A DNA stretch of 64,000 nt from Bugulina stolonifera (Eukaryota > Bryozoa > Gymnolaemata > Cheilostomatida > Bugulidae), in NCBI GenBank assembly GCA_935421135.1, contig OW285188.1:6066733-6130732 (forward strand), written 5' to 3'. Below the pieces are notes generated by a model. It was not told where the DNA came from and ran no database searches. It saw only the letters and a list, made by a program, of their open reading frames with translations. The position numbers and the translations under genes are program-made. Position 1 is the first letter of the stretch. The number at the start of each line of letters is the position of its first letter. Shown here piece after piece: positions 49,255-60,949 of this stretch.

Positions 49255-49440
49255 TCAGTCCGCTATGATCTCACCAGTGCAGAGCTCCCGAACAGTTCTG
49301 ATTAGAAAGCTGTGCAGAAACCGGTTAGTGTGACAGGCAACAGAATTGAAAACATTAGCATGTCTGGTGTTAATATCATGTGTGCCTTTCATTAGATCGA
49401 GTGTAGATATAAGATTTGAAAAGAGAGATTCATGCTCCAA
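49255..49440 (-). pseudogene. LINE ORF2 C-terminal tail fragment
   Basis: A 61-codon segment with HTNRFLHSFLIRTVRELC resembles the conserved end of CR1/Jockey ORF2 (HSFFPRTIRxWN). On the minus strand it lies 5' of the RT relic at 48200-48680, so the two are not one collinear element. Confidence 0.55.
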
Positions 49441-49602
49441 GATCGATGGTGTGGAAAAGAGATATTCTTCGAGTCTGCCTAATCCTGTTTAATGAAACAA
49501 GATTTAGTTGGTTTTTATTGTCAGAGATTGAACATTCAATAAGCTTTTCCTTTAAAGTAAGTAAGTTAAGTAGTAAGTTAAGTAGTAAGTGAAGTTAGTT
49601 AA

Positions 49603-50077
49603 ACCACTACTGTCGCACTATTCAATATTTGCAAAATAGTATTGTTCATACTATTTCAGTAAGATTGATGCGTTGCTTGTGTTTGAAAACCTAGCTGCTG
49701 CCAAGAAAACCCTCTCCTTCAATTTGTAGCCTACGTATGTATGTTGGGAATTTTGGAAGCACTCAAGCGGTTAATATAAACTGTGCCACAGAGATAGCCA
49801 TAGTGCCTGCAACTCATTGCGGGCATTGCCTGTAACTTTCTTGTTACACAAGAGCTATTTATAGAATGACAGTGGCTCAGTAAGATTACTTGGCTATTTC
49901 ATGCTGTAGCCTACCTATGTTCTCAATACTGACTGGAGGTCATAATAGCCAATGTTCAAATGTGTTTATCCTGGCTGCCACTAGGTTTACAAAGACAAAT
50001 GGCTCATCAATCTTAATGAAATAATATGAACAATATTATTTGTAAATATTGAATTGTGCGACAGTCACAGTAGTGGT
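49603..50077. mobile_element. MITE with ACCACTACTGTCGCAC termini and TTAA duplication (copy 2)
   Basis: Flanked on both sides by intact TTAA (49599-49602 and 50078-50081). Terminal repeats match copy 1 at 36414-36932, and the internal sequence is also alike (CAGTAAGATTGATG, TTGGGAATTTTGGAAGCACT), with a shorter middle. No coding capacity. Confidence 0.92.
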
Positions 50078-50081
50078 TTAA

Positions 50082-51850
50082 GTAGTAAGTAAATAGTAGT
50101 CAAAGCTTCAAAATAATGTTTAAATTCAAGTATTTAAGCTGATTAGGATTTGTTTAAACGTATATTTCTTAAATAATCTAAAAGCCAAACGAGTTGCTAT
50201 AATGCTGCACACCGCTGAACATTGTAGCCAATCTCAAACTCAAATAAAATTTCATCTGAGTTCAACTGAACGTCGACTGTAAGAAGAAAATATTGAACAC
50301 GTGCGATTCATCAGGCCATAAACCGGAAACCGATCCTGATTGATCAGATCAAGTACAAAAGCTATTGATTGGCTCTGATAAATACTAAAGCTTGCTCAGG
50401 TTTTATTAAGATGAAGCGAGATTATTGATTGGCTAGCAGAGGTGTGCTAGTTTTTCACGGCGCAATTGATTGGTTTAAGAAGTGGCAACATAGAGATAAC
50501 TCTATGAGTGGCAATCTTTAAACTGCCTAAGTTCCTAGCTACCCTCAGAGCCATTGAGTAGACGGCTCCGGTTGCCCCGATAATTCCAGTTACCGTGGTA
50601 CTATCGAGTCAAGGGTCAAGGCTGTTAGTCACTGCCATGCAAAAACAACTTTGCTTTGCTGCCTTTCATAGGCAAAGTGCTTACATAATTCTATAAACTT
50701 TGCCATAGAATTACAATGTACCTCTATGCTGCCATCTGGTCAATCTGATCTGGTACAATCAAAATTGATATAGGAACCTTGGTACAATTGCAATGATCAT
50801 TGATCTGGTATATAGGAACTTTCGCTTCACTATTGGCCATATCAAGGTGAAGGTGAAGGTTACTAACTAAATAAATGTGATGTTTAGTTAGTAAGTAACT
50901 AGTAAGTAGTAACCTTGGGCCTGTTAGATGATGTATTATATTTACCTGCAGCTTATTAGATCTATAGTAACCTATGGCTGGCCAGCCTAACTACATTTAA
51001 CTAGTTATAAGTTCTAGGATCGTTTTGGAGTGTTTTACTTTTTTCATCAAGATAGCTGTCCAATGTCCGTATGTAATAGTGATCTTAGTGGTGTGATGTA
51101 GTGAGAGTGCAACTCCAATATGTAACAGAAGATAACTCCAAATATAAACTAAACTGCAACAGGGCCATAGAATCGCATTGGTATTATTACTATATACACC
51201 ATTTTGATTTTGTATAGGATGATCTTGATAGCTTTATAGTAGTCACTACAAACAAAGTTACTAGTAACTTTGGTGACTGTCACTGTGAGTTTGTAGCTCA
51301 AAGTAAAGTAAAAGTTCAACTTTACTATTATTATTAATTAATTATTATTACTATTATTATAATACACGGTGCAGAAAAAACGAATACACCGAAGGAATTA
51401 TTCTCTTTAATATTGGATGGCATAGCTAAAAGTAGTCTACCAAATATTAAATGTACTAATAAATAAATAATCATGTTGTCATGTATATAGGTTAGATAAG
51501 AAAAAGGAAGAGCAAAACGACTTTCGATCAGTCATTGAGTCAAAAATCAAAATATCGTAGCATGTGTAGTAAATAACTGTCAGTTTCTAATGCTAGACTC
51601 ACTTTACTCACACACTTTTAAACCAAGCACAAACTCAACTGCAACTAACTAGTCTAACTGTACACAATGACATAAAAAAAAATTGATAAAGACATAGACA
51701 AAGAGATTACGGTATCATACAATGGACAAGCAAAGAAAGAATACTAACAAATAGCTATAATTATACACTACATAAAATACATAAGTACATAATACATAAT
51801 CTACATAATTCTACAGTATGTAGGCCTATTACATCAGAAAAGAAAGAATT
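50082..51850. other. Spacer without recognised gene
   Basis: AT-rich, with short AAGTAAGTAGTAA-type simple repeats near 50870-50910 and 51290-51330. No domain-bearing ORF. Confidence 0.5.
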
Positions 51851-51855
51851 GAGCC

Positions 51856-52012
51856 TTAATGTTACTAAAGTTAAAAAAATGCAAGGTTAGATTTCTAGTC
51901 TGAGCTTCTAATTCTTGCTTCATTCTGGCTAGGGACTCTTCCAGTCTCTCTATTTCCTTTTCCTCTTCTGCTATCCGAGCTTCCTCTTCTTGTACCGATT
52001 TACTCTTGGATC
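51856..52012 (-). pseudogene. Coiled-coil segment, possible exon or transposon remnant
   Basis: The minus strand is open from just after a TGA and encodes KSKSVQEEEARIAEEEKEI and ERLEESLARMKQELEAQ, a strongly charged heptad pattern. No start codon or clear splice context was found. Such tails occur in trihelix-type transposon-derived proteins, and the segment lies 0.7 kb downstream of such a gene. Confidence 0.4.
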
Positions 52013-52030
52013 ATAATTGATCTGCTATCA

Positions 52031-52333
52031 TTTCTGTCAATCAAAGCCTAGCGCCTTGGGAGGAGAGCCTTCTTGTAGTGGGGTGCCAGAGGATGCTGGC
52101 ATACTTTTCCTTGGCGCCGGTTTGGATTTCCAGGAGGGTAGGCGCCCACATCAGCCCAGCTGAGTGGCCTGGACCTCTGACGCTCTGGGAGTTGGTCTCC
52201 AGTCACACGGAGACCTCAATTGTTAATATTGATATTTCTCCTTTTGCTACCCTTCATTTCTGTTTCTAGGTAAGCATCACCATGAGTATGGTAACACTAA
52301 TAATCAAAGCCTAACGCTTTGATTGACAAGTAA
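52031..52333. mobile_element. Possible 300-bp MITE with TGTCAATCAAAGC ends
   Basis: TGTCAATCAAAGCCTAGCGC at the left and its near-complement (GCTTTGATTGACA) at the right enclose a G+C-rich segment of about 300 bp. No coding capacity; family unknown. Confidence 0.6.
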
Positions 52334-52725
52334 GTGTTCTTTCAGCTTTGAGATTCACTGATGCAGTAGTGGAATTTAGACTTAAAACTTTAATTACTCC
52401 ACAACACTAATGCACCACCGTGAACTCTTTATTCTCTTTTTATCTTTCCCTCACTGAAAAAGGCCCAAATTAATTTACTCTAACACTGGTAAAGGGTGGC
52501 ACTACTTCTAATTGTTTTGTGAGCAGATCTGCCATGTGTTGTGAGTAGACATTTCCTCCAACTCTTTTACAAAACACACATTCTCATACACCTCGCAGTG
52601 ATTCTGTCATAAATATAGCAATGTAGTCTTGCAGTGATTCTGTCATAAATATAGTGATATAGTGATGAACCAATTTATTATACAATTGCTTACAGAAATA
52701 TACCAAAGTCATTGCATACTACTGA

Positions 52726-53674
52726 CTACAGGTGGTCAACTAGTCTCTCAAGGGCAACAGTCCTCCTCCTGCCATTCTCTACCAGCTCTTCTAACAGGTC
52801 CAACTGGGTCCTACGCTTGGCCTGGGTCCGCTGATGTCTCCTTGAGAAAGAGAGGTCATCTGTGTCATCGCTGTTATCAGAAAAACATCAGTAACAGTGA
52901 GGGGGGAGGTTGACCATAGCTATTAGCTGAGTTTCAATCTTTGGCACGCACACACCGTCGCGAACACATTCAACATTCTTTCTCCACACCTCGCTCAGGT
53001 TTCTCAAAACCATGGTAAAGCACGCTCAAACTTACCTTGGTTCAACACCTGTTACATTCGCTGCCAGTGAGCCTGTGTCTTTGAAAAAGGCGTCCATGAC
53101 GGCATAGTGTTTGAACACCATCCGTCTACGTTCTACAGTTATTGTACAGAATGATGGGCGCATGGTTAAGTTTCAAACATCCACACACTGACCGGCATTG
53201 GTGCACGGGGCAGATATTGCAATCCAGGTATGGGCGTACTAGCCATTCAGTCAAATACAAACAGTTGCCGTTACACATACCATACTAACCTGTATTTCCG
53301 TTATTATCCTTTACCGCTGTGTAGCCTGCCTTGAGTTTCCTGAACTTTGTTTGTATCTGGACTTTGGTCAGGGCGCATCCTCTCTCCTTCAGCTTGCCCA
53401 CAATTTCACTCCAGTGCTGTAACGGAATATAGGTTCAGATATTCGACACATGTTCAACTAGACGCAAACACTCATGACTGCAGGCGCACGAAGCTAACAA
53501 TGCAGCAACGTACCTTCTCTTTCTCCGCCTTCCTGTATTTGTTGTACTCCTTAAGCACCGGTATGTGCAGCGAGCATAAAAGATGGATTAAGTCGTCGCT
53601 CCAGGTGGTGCTGCCATTTGGGCCTGGTTCTGGGTCCGCCTCCTTCTCAGCAGGCATAAAGTCATTCTCAAAGT
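52726..53674 (-). CDS. Trihelix / Myb-SANT-like DNA-binding protein, four exons
   Basis: Exons 53674-53514, 53416-53290, 53132-53036 and 52870-52726 (stop TAG), all GT-AG with matching phases. From ATG 53657 the product is 170 aa. The first helix has WSDDLIHLLCSLHIP, the second HWSEIVGKLKERGC and the third VQIQTKFRKLKAGY, giving the spaced aromatic/leucine pattern of trihelix (Myb/SANT-like, MADF-related) domains. A HYAVMDAFF segment corresponds to the fourth conserved block of such proteins. The tail is basic, then a short leucine-rich helix. Proteins of this kind are often derived from Harbinger/PIF-type transposons. No stop or frameshift interrupts it although the neighbours are decayed elements. 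The exon is open upstream of the chosen ATG, so an additional 5' exon is possible. Confidence 0.78.
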
Positions 53675-53979
53675 CTAAAAGTTAAAGTTATAGGTAATGG
53701 TACCAGTGGGTTTGTATCCAACTACATTGAATGTTGGTTGACACGACAACAGTTATACAGTTATACATGTTGGGAACCATAGGTAGGCATAGCAGTATAA
53801 CAGATAGGCATAGCAATATGGGAATGTGACTATCGGCAGCGTTTTCTCTGTATCATTTGTAAAAATAAATCTAAAACACTCTACAATAAATACAGCATTA
53901 TTACACACATTGGCTATGTAGAGCAGTGGTCGAGAGCGAAGACTGTAGAGTGTAGTGTTCTAGTACATGTATATCTCAC

Positions 53980-54268
53980 CTGGTTGGACATAGAACCCGA
54001 ATTCCAGTGGAGGTATTAAGACATTCAGCTTTGATTTTGCGAAAGAGGGCTTTTCTTTTTGGTGACTTTTTAATCATCTTGCAGATCTCGTAGCAAAGAT
54101 CAAGCATTGCTGCCAGGCGTGGCTCTAGCTTAAACGTGTCACTCATTGCAAGACTGAGTGTGTGAGCGTAACAATGTACATATATGGCTTTTGGATTGGT
54201 CTCTTGAATCCGTGCTTTCAAACCAGAACGCTTGCCACTCATAGCGCTTGTGCCATCGTAGCACTGTC
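53980..54268 (-). pseudogene. Isolated hAT-transposase-like exon (DUF4371/ZMYM1-like)
   Basis: A 289-nt open segment with good splice sites at both ends (pyrimidine-rich acceptor before 54268, GTGAGA donor after 53980). It encodes QCYDGTSAMSGKRSGLKAR, YVHCYAHTLSLAMSDT and, at the end, GIRVLCPTR, the block preceding a Trp in hAT transposases. The preceding and following transposase exons were not found. It may be a remnant of an intron-containing hAT element or a captured exon. Confidence 0.8.
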
Positions 54269-54399
54269 CTCAAACACAAGGAAAGGGAATTTATCAGCTC
54301 ACGATTGTGCAGTTCTTAATGTGCAGTTTTCAATGTTCAGCATCTCATTCTCAGCTTTGATAGCCACAATCAAGAGATTGTACAGCTAGGTACTCACAC

Positions 54400-54720
54400 A
54401 ACAAGATTGCCTGCGCTCATAAACAAGTTATGTTACTGAACTCGGGTTTTCACCACTCGTTTAAAAGATGACGATTTTGGTAAAAATAGGCTTGAGAAGG
54501 GCATAACGCAATTTTAATTTAACGAACCCTACCAAAAATCGATTTAAGTTTAACAACCTCAAAGGTGCAGGGTGGTGGTAAAACGTGGTAAGGTAGGCCT
54601 ACAGGTAAGGCAAAATTACAACTTGTCCTCTTTCAATGTGTTTTATTCTAGTAATTCTAAAAAGAAGTTGAGAGGGGACAACTTTTAATTATGATTAATA
54701 ACTTATAGTGTAATGCCTAT
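54400..54720 (+). repeat. Fragment related to the inverted-repeat family at 17463/23796
   Basis: The last 60 bp (GAGAGGGGACAACTT, then TTATGATTAATAACTTAT, then GTAATGCC) correspond to the outer end of the Prickle-intron repeats. The remaining 250 bp contain an inverted ACAACTTGTCCTCT but otherwise no clear match. Confidence 0.6.
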
Positions 54721-55139
54721 ATGTGTACTTGGTACATCGTGGTACATTGCGTATATAATACTTAATACTAGTGTGAACTATGATGTCTGTGCTTTTAGAT
54801 TAAGTTCCAATGTCCAGGTACTAGTAATTAAAGTATTTGTTTCAACTAGGCCTGGCTGTGGCTGCACATCAAAGACTGACAAAACTCATACTAATAAACA
54901 GGATGCATTATGTGTTACATCAGTAAACTTTATTATCTCCTGCTTTAAATAATAAGAATAACTGGTTTGGAAAGAGTAATGAAATAAAAGTCTACTTATT
55001 TACTCAGCTGTTACGGAATATGTCTAAAGTAGTTGATGTATTTGACCACTACCAGTATATTTGTGGGAAAACAAGTGCCCATTACAGTACCAGCACAGAA
55101 GTCCTATTCTAACAGAGCAAGTGGGTAGTTACACCTTTC

Positions 55140-56822
55140 CCTACAAGATCAACTGACCACACACATCCCAGGATGCCCCCATGCCTGAATCCTCTCTGAA
55201 TAGAATGGGTCTGCTCAGACATCCTGGCATGGGTCTGAACAATCCATCCAGCATGGAGAGGTTTGATAATACTGGTATTGAGTTTGAAAATAGTACTAGT
55301 ACCACCATCATCCTCATCTACTTCCTCAGCAACAACATCAGCATATCACTGAATGAATCTATCTTTTAGCATAGACTTGTACTCATCATTTACACTGAGA
55401 TCTAAAGGCTGCAATAAGCCTGTACAGCCTGCTGGTATAAACTGGACAATGCAATCTAAACTCTCAAACTTATTTCTCACCGATTCACAGTGGTGTGCTG
55501 CAAAAACTTCAAGCAGGACCAAAGCTTTTTGGCAGGTCTACCTAGAGTCTCTCTAGGTAGATCTTGCATGGTGCAAGTATATGGTCGCAGTAAGTCACCA
55601 TAGTTTCCTCGGTACTCCAGTGGTTCGGGTTGTGTGTTATGTGGTAGCCAGTAGGGAAGTCAAACTGGGGGTGACATCTTTCAGTTTTGCTCGAGTAGTT
55701 AATTTGTGGAGGCAACAGGTTTCCTGAACCGGAGACAGTTAGCAGTAAGGTAATTTGTCTCTTGTCCTCCTTCCCTATTATAAGCACCTACAGTTAAACA
55801 AGGACTTTTTACTACCTGTAGGCCTAAACTTAATAAGTAGCTAACCAACAGATTATCTCACAAACCACAGAGAACTGACTCAAAAAACAGCACTGTTATA
55901 GTGACCTTGTACCATAAGGCTACAGGACCTTTCCAATGCATTATATGATTAGCAAAATAATCAGTGTTGCAACATGAAACCTTAAAATACTCCTACTAGT
56001 GGAAGTTCATAAAGGCAGACCTACTTAGCTCAGTACCTGTTTGCTGCCAGTAGTTGCCATCCTCCAAGTGGATGTAGGTATCAGCTTTACCCCCTGTCTG
56101 GTCACGGTTGAGAATCGGGCAAAGTAGGATATCGTAGATTGTAGAATGTGGCAAAGTGCCTTATTCTTCCCAAGAAGTCATTCTTTTGTTTCTCAAAGTC
56201 ATCGGGAATTTACCTTGCTGCCTTAGCTGCTAAAGAATAAAGAGATTGCATTTATAGAATACGAGTATGTGCTGTAGCCCCATCTTATTCATGAATCTCC
56301 AGCCCCAGTCTTTGTTAATATTGGGGATGATAGTATCAAGTAGTAGTGGATCTCGTTTTTTAAGAGGTCCTTTGGTGCAAGTAATCGGGATAGTGGCGTT
56401 AATCAGCGTTTCTTTGAGTTGGAGCTTATGAACTCTCTCAACCAGTTCAGCTGTAATTTTTTCTGGCAGTGATGTAGGCTGTCCTTGCGTTGTTTTGGGT
56501 AATAGTTTTTCTTCCAGTGCTGCTGCTGTTGCCGAATGTGTTGGTGCAGAATCAGACATAACCTTGTATTGTCGTTTAAAATTTCTCAATGTTGCTTCAT
56601 GAACGGAATATTTCTTTGCAGCAGCAGCATTCCCATTTTCACATGCATACTTGGCAATTTTAAACCTATCCTCTGGCTTATATGTGGTATATCTACCCCT
56701 TTTTTTGTTTTAGTACTAGTAAAGTTAGCAGCAGCTATGTTCTCAAATTGCTTCTGTAGTTCATCATTTTCTCTCACTTTTTTTTTAGATTTAGTTATAG
56801 TAAAGTACTTGGAAAGAGACAT
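55140..56822 (-). pseudogene. Pogo-type (Tc1/mariner superfamily) DDE transposase relic
   Basis: Recognisable in order on the minus strand: an N-terminal helix-turn-helix (KPEDRFKIAKYACENGNAAA-like, then LRNFKRQYK, 56560-56700); the middle with LPEKITAELVERVHKLQL and DWGWRFMNKMGLQ; first catalytic Asp in NRDQTGG (about 56100); KRQITLLLTVSGSGNLLPPQ; then AGCTGLLQPLDLSVND (about 55390-55430) and IIKPLHAGWIV (about 55250). Frameshifts separate the blocks, and the expected second Asp segment reads LLEVFAAHH instead of the usual IxDxFxAH, so it is inactive. Confidence 0.88.
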
Positions 56823-56829
56823 GCTGAAA

Positions 56830-57579
56830 TATCAATTATAGTTCTAGCACAGTATACTTATTCTAAAATTTATTTAATAATGTATTTTTAGCAAAAAAGT
56901 TTATATTTACTTGTAAATAGTTTTGTCAGCAGTATGTCTGTACCGCGGTAATAGTAGTGCTATGACTACTATAACATAAAGTTGCTACTGTATGTATTGC
57001 AGTAAGTGTAATGCAAATGGGTACTAGTAAGTTTTTCATAAATAGAAAAAACCAATAAAAATGGTTAAGCTAGAATTTATTACTTAGTATCAAAAACTAT
57101 TTTCTAATAATAAAGCTTGATTACAATTTGCTATTACAATTTACCACAGTAATACTATACTTGCTTTGTTCTGTAGCCCCGCTAATTACAATTTGATTTA
57201 CTAGTAATGCTTTAGTAATGCTTTAGTTTTGTAGCTAATGAAGATAACACGTGAATATGGTTAACTAATAGTTTATTAATACAAATTATTTTTTAACGAG
57301 TTCAATCCACTTGTTAAAACATTAAATTAAAATCATTGAATAAAACCCAGCGTACAGTACATAGTCTTTAGCCCTATACTACAATAGTGACTGTGGGCTG
57401 ACTTTACTCTCCGGTACAAAGATATAAGGCTACCTGTGACCTACATTGCTTAGGGCAAGGAATACAACAATATGAACGCTCGCTGCTGGGTAAAAATAAC
57501 CAACTCAGTTTTTTTTTCACCAAAAGTTTAGGCGGCTAGGGCTAGCCACCTAGATAGTTACGACCATGAACTGATTATA
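56830..57579. other. AT-rich spacer between transposon relics
   Basis: No gene or element recognised. Confidence 0.5.
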
Positions 57580-58690
57580 CTAAAGCTCACCCACCAACGA
57601 TCCAAAGCCCATGTGATTCTACTGCCTTAGATTTAGTGCCAGCATACAGTTTGGACCTGGCCTTATTTATTGCATCATTGTCAGCAGCTGTTTGCTGCAA
57701 TAGCTCAGCACTTACATCCCCATGAGTAATAGGAAGTTTGGTTTTCATTTCCTACCATCTCTAAGTGTAAATGGAGAAACACCAGTGTTGTGCTATGTGG
57801 CGTAGATCAGTACGCTACCAAATTGTCTTGGCTCCCTGTGTAAACATAACATAACTATAGGATATTTTCAAGAAGTTTAGCAAAGTTCTATTTACTCTTT
57901 TGTCCTCTCCTTTAGCTTGCGGCCAAAGACGTGTAGTGAATAGTCACTTCATCCCATTTTCATGGAGAAAGTCTTAGAATAATGAGGTTATAAACTGTGG
58001 GCCATTGTCCGTTGTCAAAACACTTGGCAGCCCATATCTGGTGAATGTTATGTCAAGAAAGTCTACAATTTTATCAGCAATGATTTGTCTCAAGAAAGCA
58101 GATTCAAAATATCTGCTTTGGGCAATAGTCCAATAATGTCAGCACTAAGGTAATCCCATGGCCTTTCAGGAAATTTAGTCATAATCAGAGGTACTTCCTT
58201 TCAAACAAACAACACAAGACCTACGTAATTTCTCACTGTCTTGGTCAAACTCTGGCCGCCACAATTCTGTCCTTATTCTCTGTTTGGTTTTCACTATTCC
58301 CTGGCGTCCCTGTGTGCCAGCTCTACTTCTAACCTTGACAGAAGTGACAATTCCATTTCCCCTTAGTAAAACATCTTCCCACTCATCCAATTTAATTGTA
58401 ACAGTTTGATGTGCACTGTTGCACCTAGCCGAATTATTTTGCTCTTGATGATTCAACAATGTTTGCTATTTTTGGACATTCCACTGACGCTTTGAATGTC
58501 ATTCCAAGTCATAGCAATAGGAACAGCAACAGTCATTACAAAATGGATAGCTACAGGATATTTGGAATCAGCACATAGTCTAGTATAGATAGTTGATCAG
58601 CAATATCAAGTTTCCTTTTTCTGTAAACAATCCTACACTTGAAACGCTGTAGCCTGAGTGCCCATCTCTCCAATCTAGGGGATGGCTTAG
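57580..58690 (-). pseudogene. Ty3/Gypsy LTR-retrotransposon pol relic (RNase H end and integrase)
   Basis: On the minus strand: RNase H end SKPSPRLERWALRLQRFKC and KLDIADQLS near 58570-58690; the integrase zinc-binding half with LRRSCVVCLKG near 58200; first catalytic Asp in PWDYLSADIIG near 58150; second in TTDNGPQF near 58010; and the post-integrase segment KTKLPITHGDV...KARSKLYAGTKSKAVES near 57600-57740. Several stops and frame changes. No long terminal repeats were found in the window. Confidence 0.9.
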
Positions 58691-59080
58691 AATTTGGTCT
58701 ATTTAGAATTGACTGCATTTTCAATGTTGATGCGGAGCTGTCTTTTGCTGGATCCCATACAGTGCTGGCTTACATGGTCATTGGGTGGCATAAACTAGTG
58801 TAGTCCAATGCTTTTGTTTTTGGTGGTGCATCAGCGAGGGTGTGTTTAGTAATTACTTGGATTTTGCTGGCTGTGGCTATCTCCCTGTTTATATGGCTAA
58901 TATATTTGAGATATGGTTGTAGTTTACACCAAAATATTTTGCATCCAGAGTTGTTGAAAGGATGCTGTTACCTAATTTGTGTGTAGTACATTGGTTGAAT
59001 TCTATCCTTTGACACTTTGAGGCGTTTTGAAATCTCTATTCTGAATAGCCAGATTCAGAGTAGTAGTAGAGTGTTTTCTA
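58691..59080 (-). pseudogene. LINE ORF2 C-terminal relic abutting the Gypsy relic
   Basis: QRIEFNQCTTHKLGNSIL, LDAKYFGVNYNHISN and ASTVWDP match the segment after the RT domain of CR1/Jockey LINEs (TKYLGV...HI, YASTVWDP). Frames shift repeatedly. The junction with the Gypsy relic is near 58700, suggesting insertion of one element into or beside the other. Confidence 0.65.
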
Positions 59081-60658
59081 TTTTGTTATAGGGCTGCAAA
59101 ATTTTGAACTTACAAACAATGGTAACGGTAAGCACCAACACGGTAAGCACCAACACGGGCGAAGAAATAATGACTGCCAATATGACTGGCCACATCTTAC
59201 CATTGACAGTCTACGGCTGGATAGATATTATTCAACTATTAATGTAATAAAATATACATAAGCATGCACCTACTTGCAGGCTATATTGGTTGAGAAAATG
59301 ATATTATTATTAGACAAAAATTAGTGTATTATCCTGCTGTTATACTGGTTATCCTATAATGATCATTTTTTGTTATTATGAATGTATTATTATATACTGG
59401 AGGCATGAGTTATTGAACTGGGTCATAGTAATGGTCTTCTATAACTTAACTCTATTGGGGTTGTCTTTACTCATTTACTTTATTCTGTCTTTTGATGTTG
59501 TCTTCTATAAATTGGAGGTACATGTATATGTTGTATCTGACAATATGTAATCTTCACACTCTCCAGCTCTGTCCCTCTTATAGCAAGTCTATAGTAGATG
59601 CTGCCACTGTAGTTGATGTGGTCATTGAGGTGGCTGTGCTCGATGTAACCGCTATGGGTTTTGGTTTTTTCTAAAAATTTTACCTTTTTTCTCTGGATAT
59701 CTACATGTATTTATAACAACATTTGTGCATTTTCGACTTGGTTTCAGTCAATGCAGCATTGGGCTAGGAGTTATTTTTTCCCTAGAATTTTTCCAATGTC
59801 TACCTAATATTTTTCTTATCATGATGTCAATACCAGACCCTAGACGTTTTAATAAATAACCAGGTTGATCTACCTCTACAATTGGCACACTTGTGCTGTT
59901 GTTGGGTATCAGATAATAGATTTTTATACCTGGTCACTCCATTCTTCATTAGTTCCTCAAGTCATGAAAACCTAAACCAACTAGCTTTTGCTGTAATACT
60001 TCACATTTTATATTGTGTATCATTGATATGTATGAATATTTTTTACCTTAATGTGTTATGTACATGTACATGTGTAAAGGATGCCGGATGAGCTACCACT
60101 TTTAAGGCAGCACCACCTTGATACCTTCACCACCATACCGACTTGCAAAGGTACAGTCAGCTTGCCACTTTTAAGGCAGGCTTGACTGGTCCCTTTGTAC
60201 CTGCCGGCTCTCTGCCAAGTATTAGCCTGCTAGCCGGCTAATGTCCTGCAATATACCGGCTAATGCCCTGCTATGTACCGGCTAAATGTATTATGCTAAC
60301 CACTGTCAATCAAGTGCCGGCTGACGGTTGATTAATCAATAGAGTGAATGCCTGCCAAGTGTATAGTGCGTGTGTATTGTAACAAAAGAGGCAGAGCGGA
60401 ACAACTGCTCTGCTTATATACCATAACAAAGGATCAAAGTTCAATACATACCAGCTGACTAAGGCATACATTCCAGCCAGTATCACTAGCACATCAGTAT
60501 AAAACATAATAATGCAGATTATTGGCATGGGTAATATGCATACATATTATGTATAGAATACTTGTATATATAGAATGTAGAATATCAAGGTTAATGCCCC
60601 AGAAGTGGAATCTATCACACACTCTCTCCCATTAGTGGGCTAGGGGTCTCGCTAATCT
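59081..60658. other. Spacer with short repeats
   Basis: Contains a 15-bp tandem duplication (ACGGTAAGCACCAAC, twice, at about 59127-59157) and three copies of a roughly 22-bp unit with CCGGCTAATG(T/C)CCTGC at 60231-60290. No gene recognised. Confidence 0.6.
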
Positions 60659-60898
60659 CTATTCCTGGGTTGCCAGAGCCTTGAGCTGGGCCGACTCAGT
60701 TCGTAGATGCTCGGCCTCTGCCTTCAACTCCACATCCTCGTTGGTTGCCATGTTTCTCTGTCGCCTGGTGTTGTCTATCTGACATGCCCTCTCCTCCAGT
60801 TCGTTTGCATCCCTGACCAGTAATGCCTTCCTCTGCAATCGCCTCTTCGGGATTTCTTCACTGGGGGGCTGACATCCCAAGAGCCGTCTGAACACCAT
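60659..60898 (-). CDS. Unrecognised ORF with predicted coiled coil
   Basis: A 79-codon minus-strand ORF that stays open a further 15 codons upstream of its ATG. It is rich in Glu, Arg and Gln with heptad-like Leu/Ala spacing (ELEERACQI, ELKAEAEHL, AQLKAL). Base composition is higher in G+C than the flanks. No domain recognised; could be a single exon or part of a transposon accessory protein. Confidence 0.35.
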   Translation of the reverse strand: MVFRRLLGCQPPSEEIPKRRLQRKALLVRDANELEERACQIDNTRRQRNMATNEDVELKAEAEHLRTESAQLKALATQE

Positions 60899-60949
60899 AC
60901 TCCTGTTTTCTGCCTCATCAACTAGGAGGCTAGGCTAGGTAGTGGTGTA

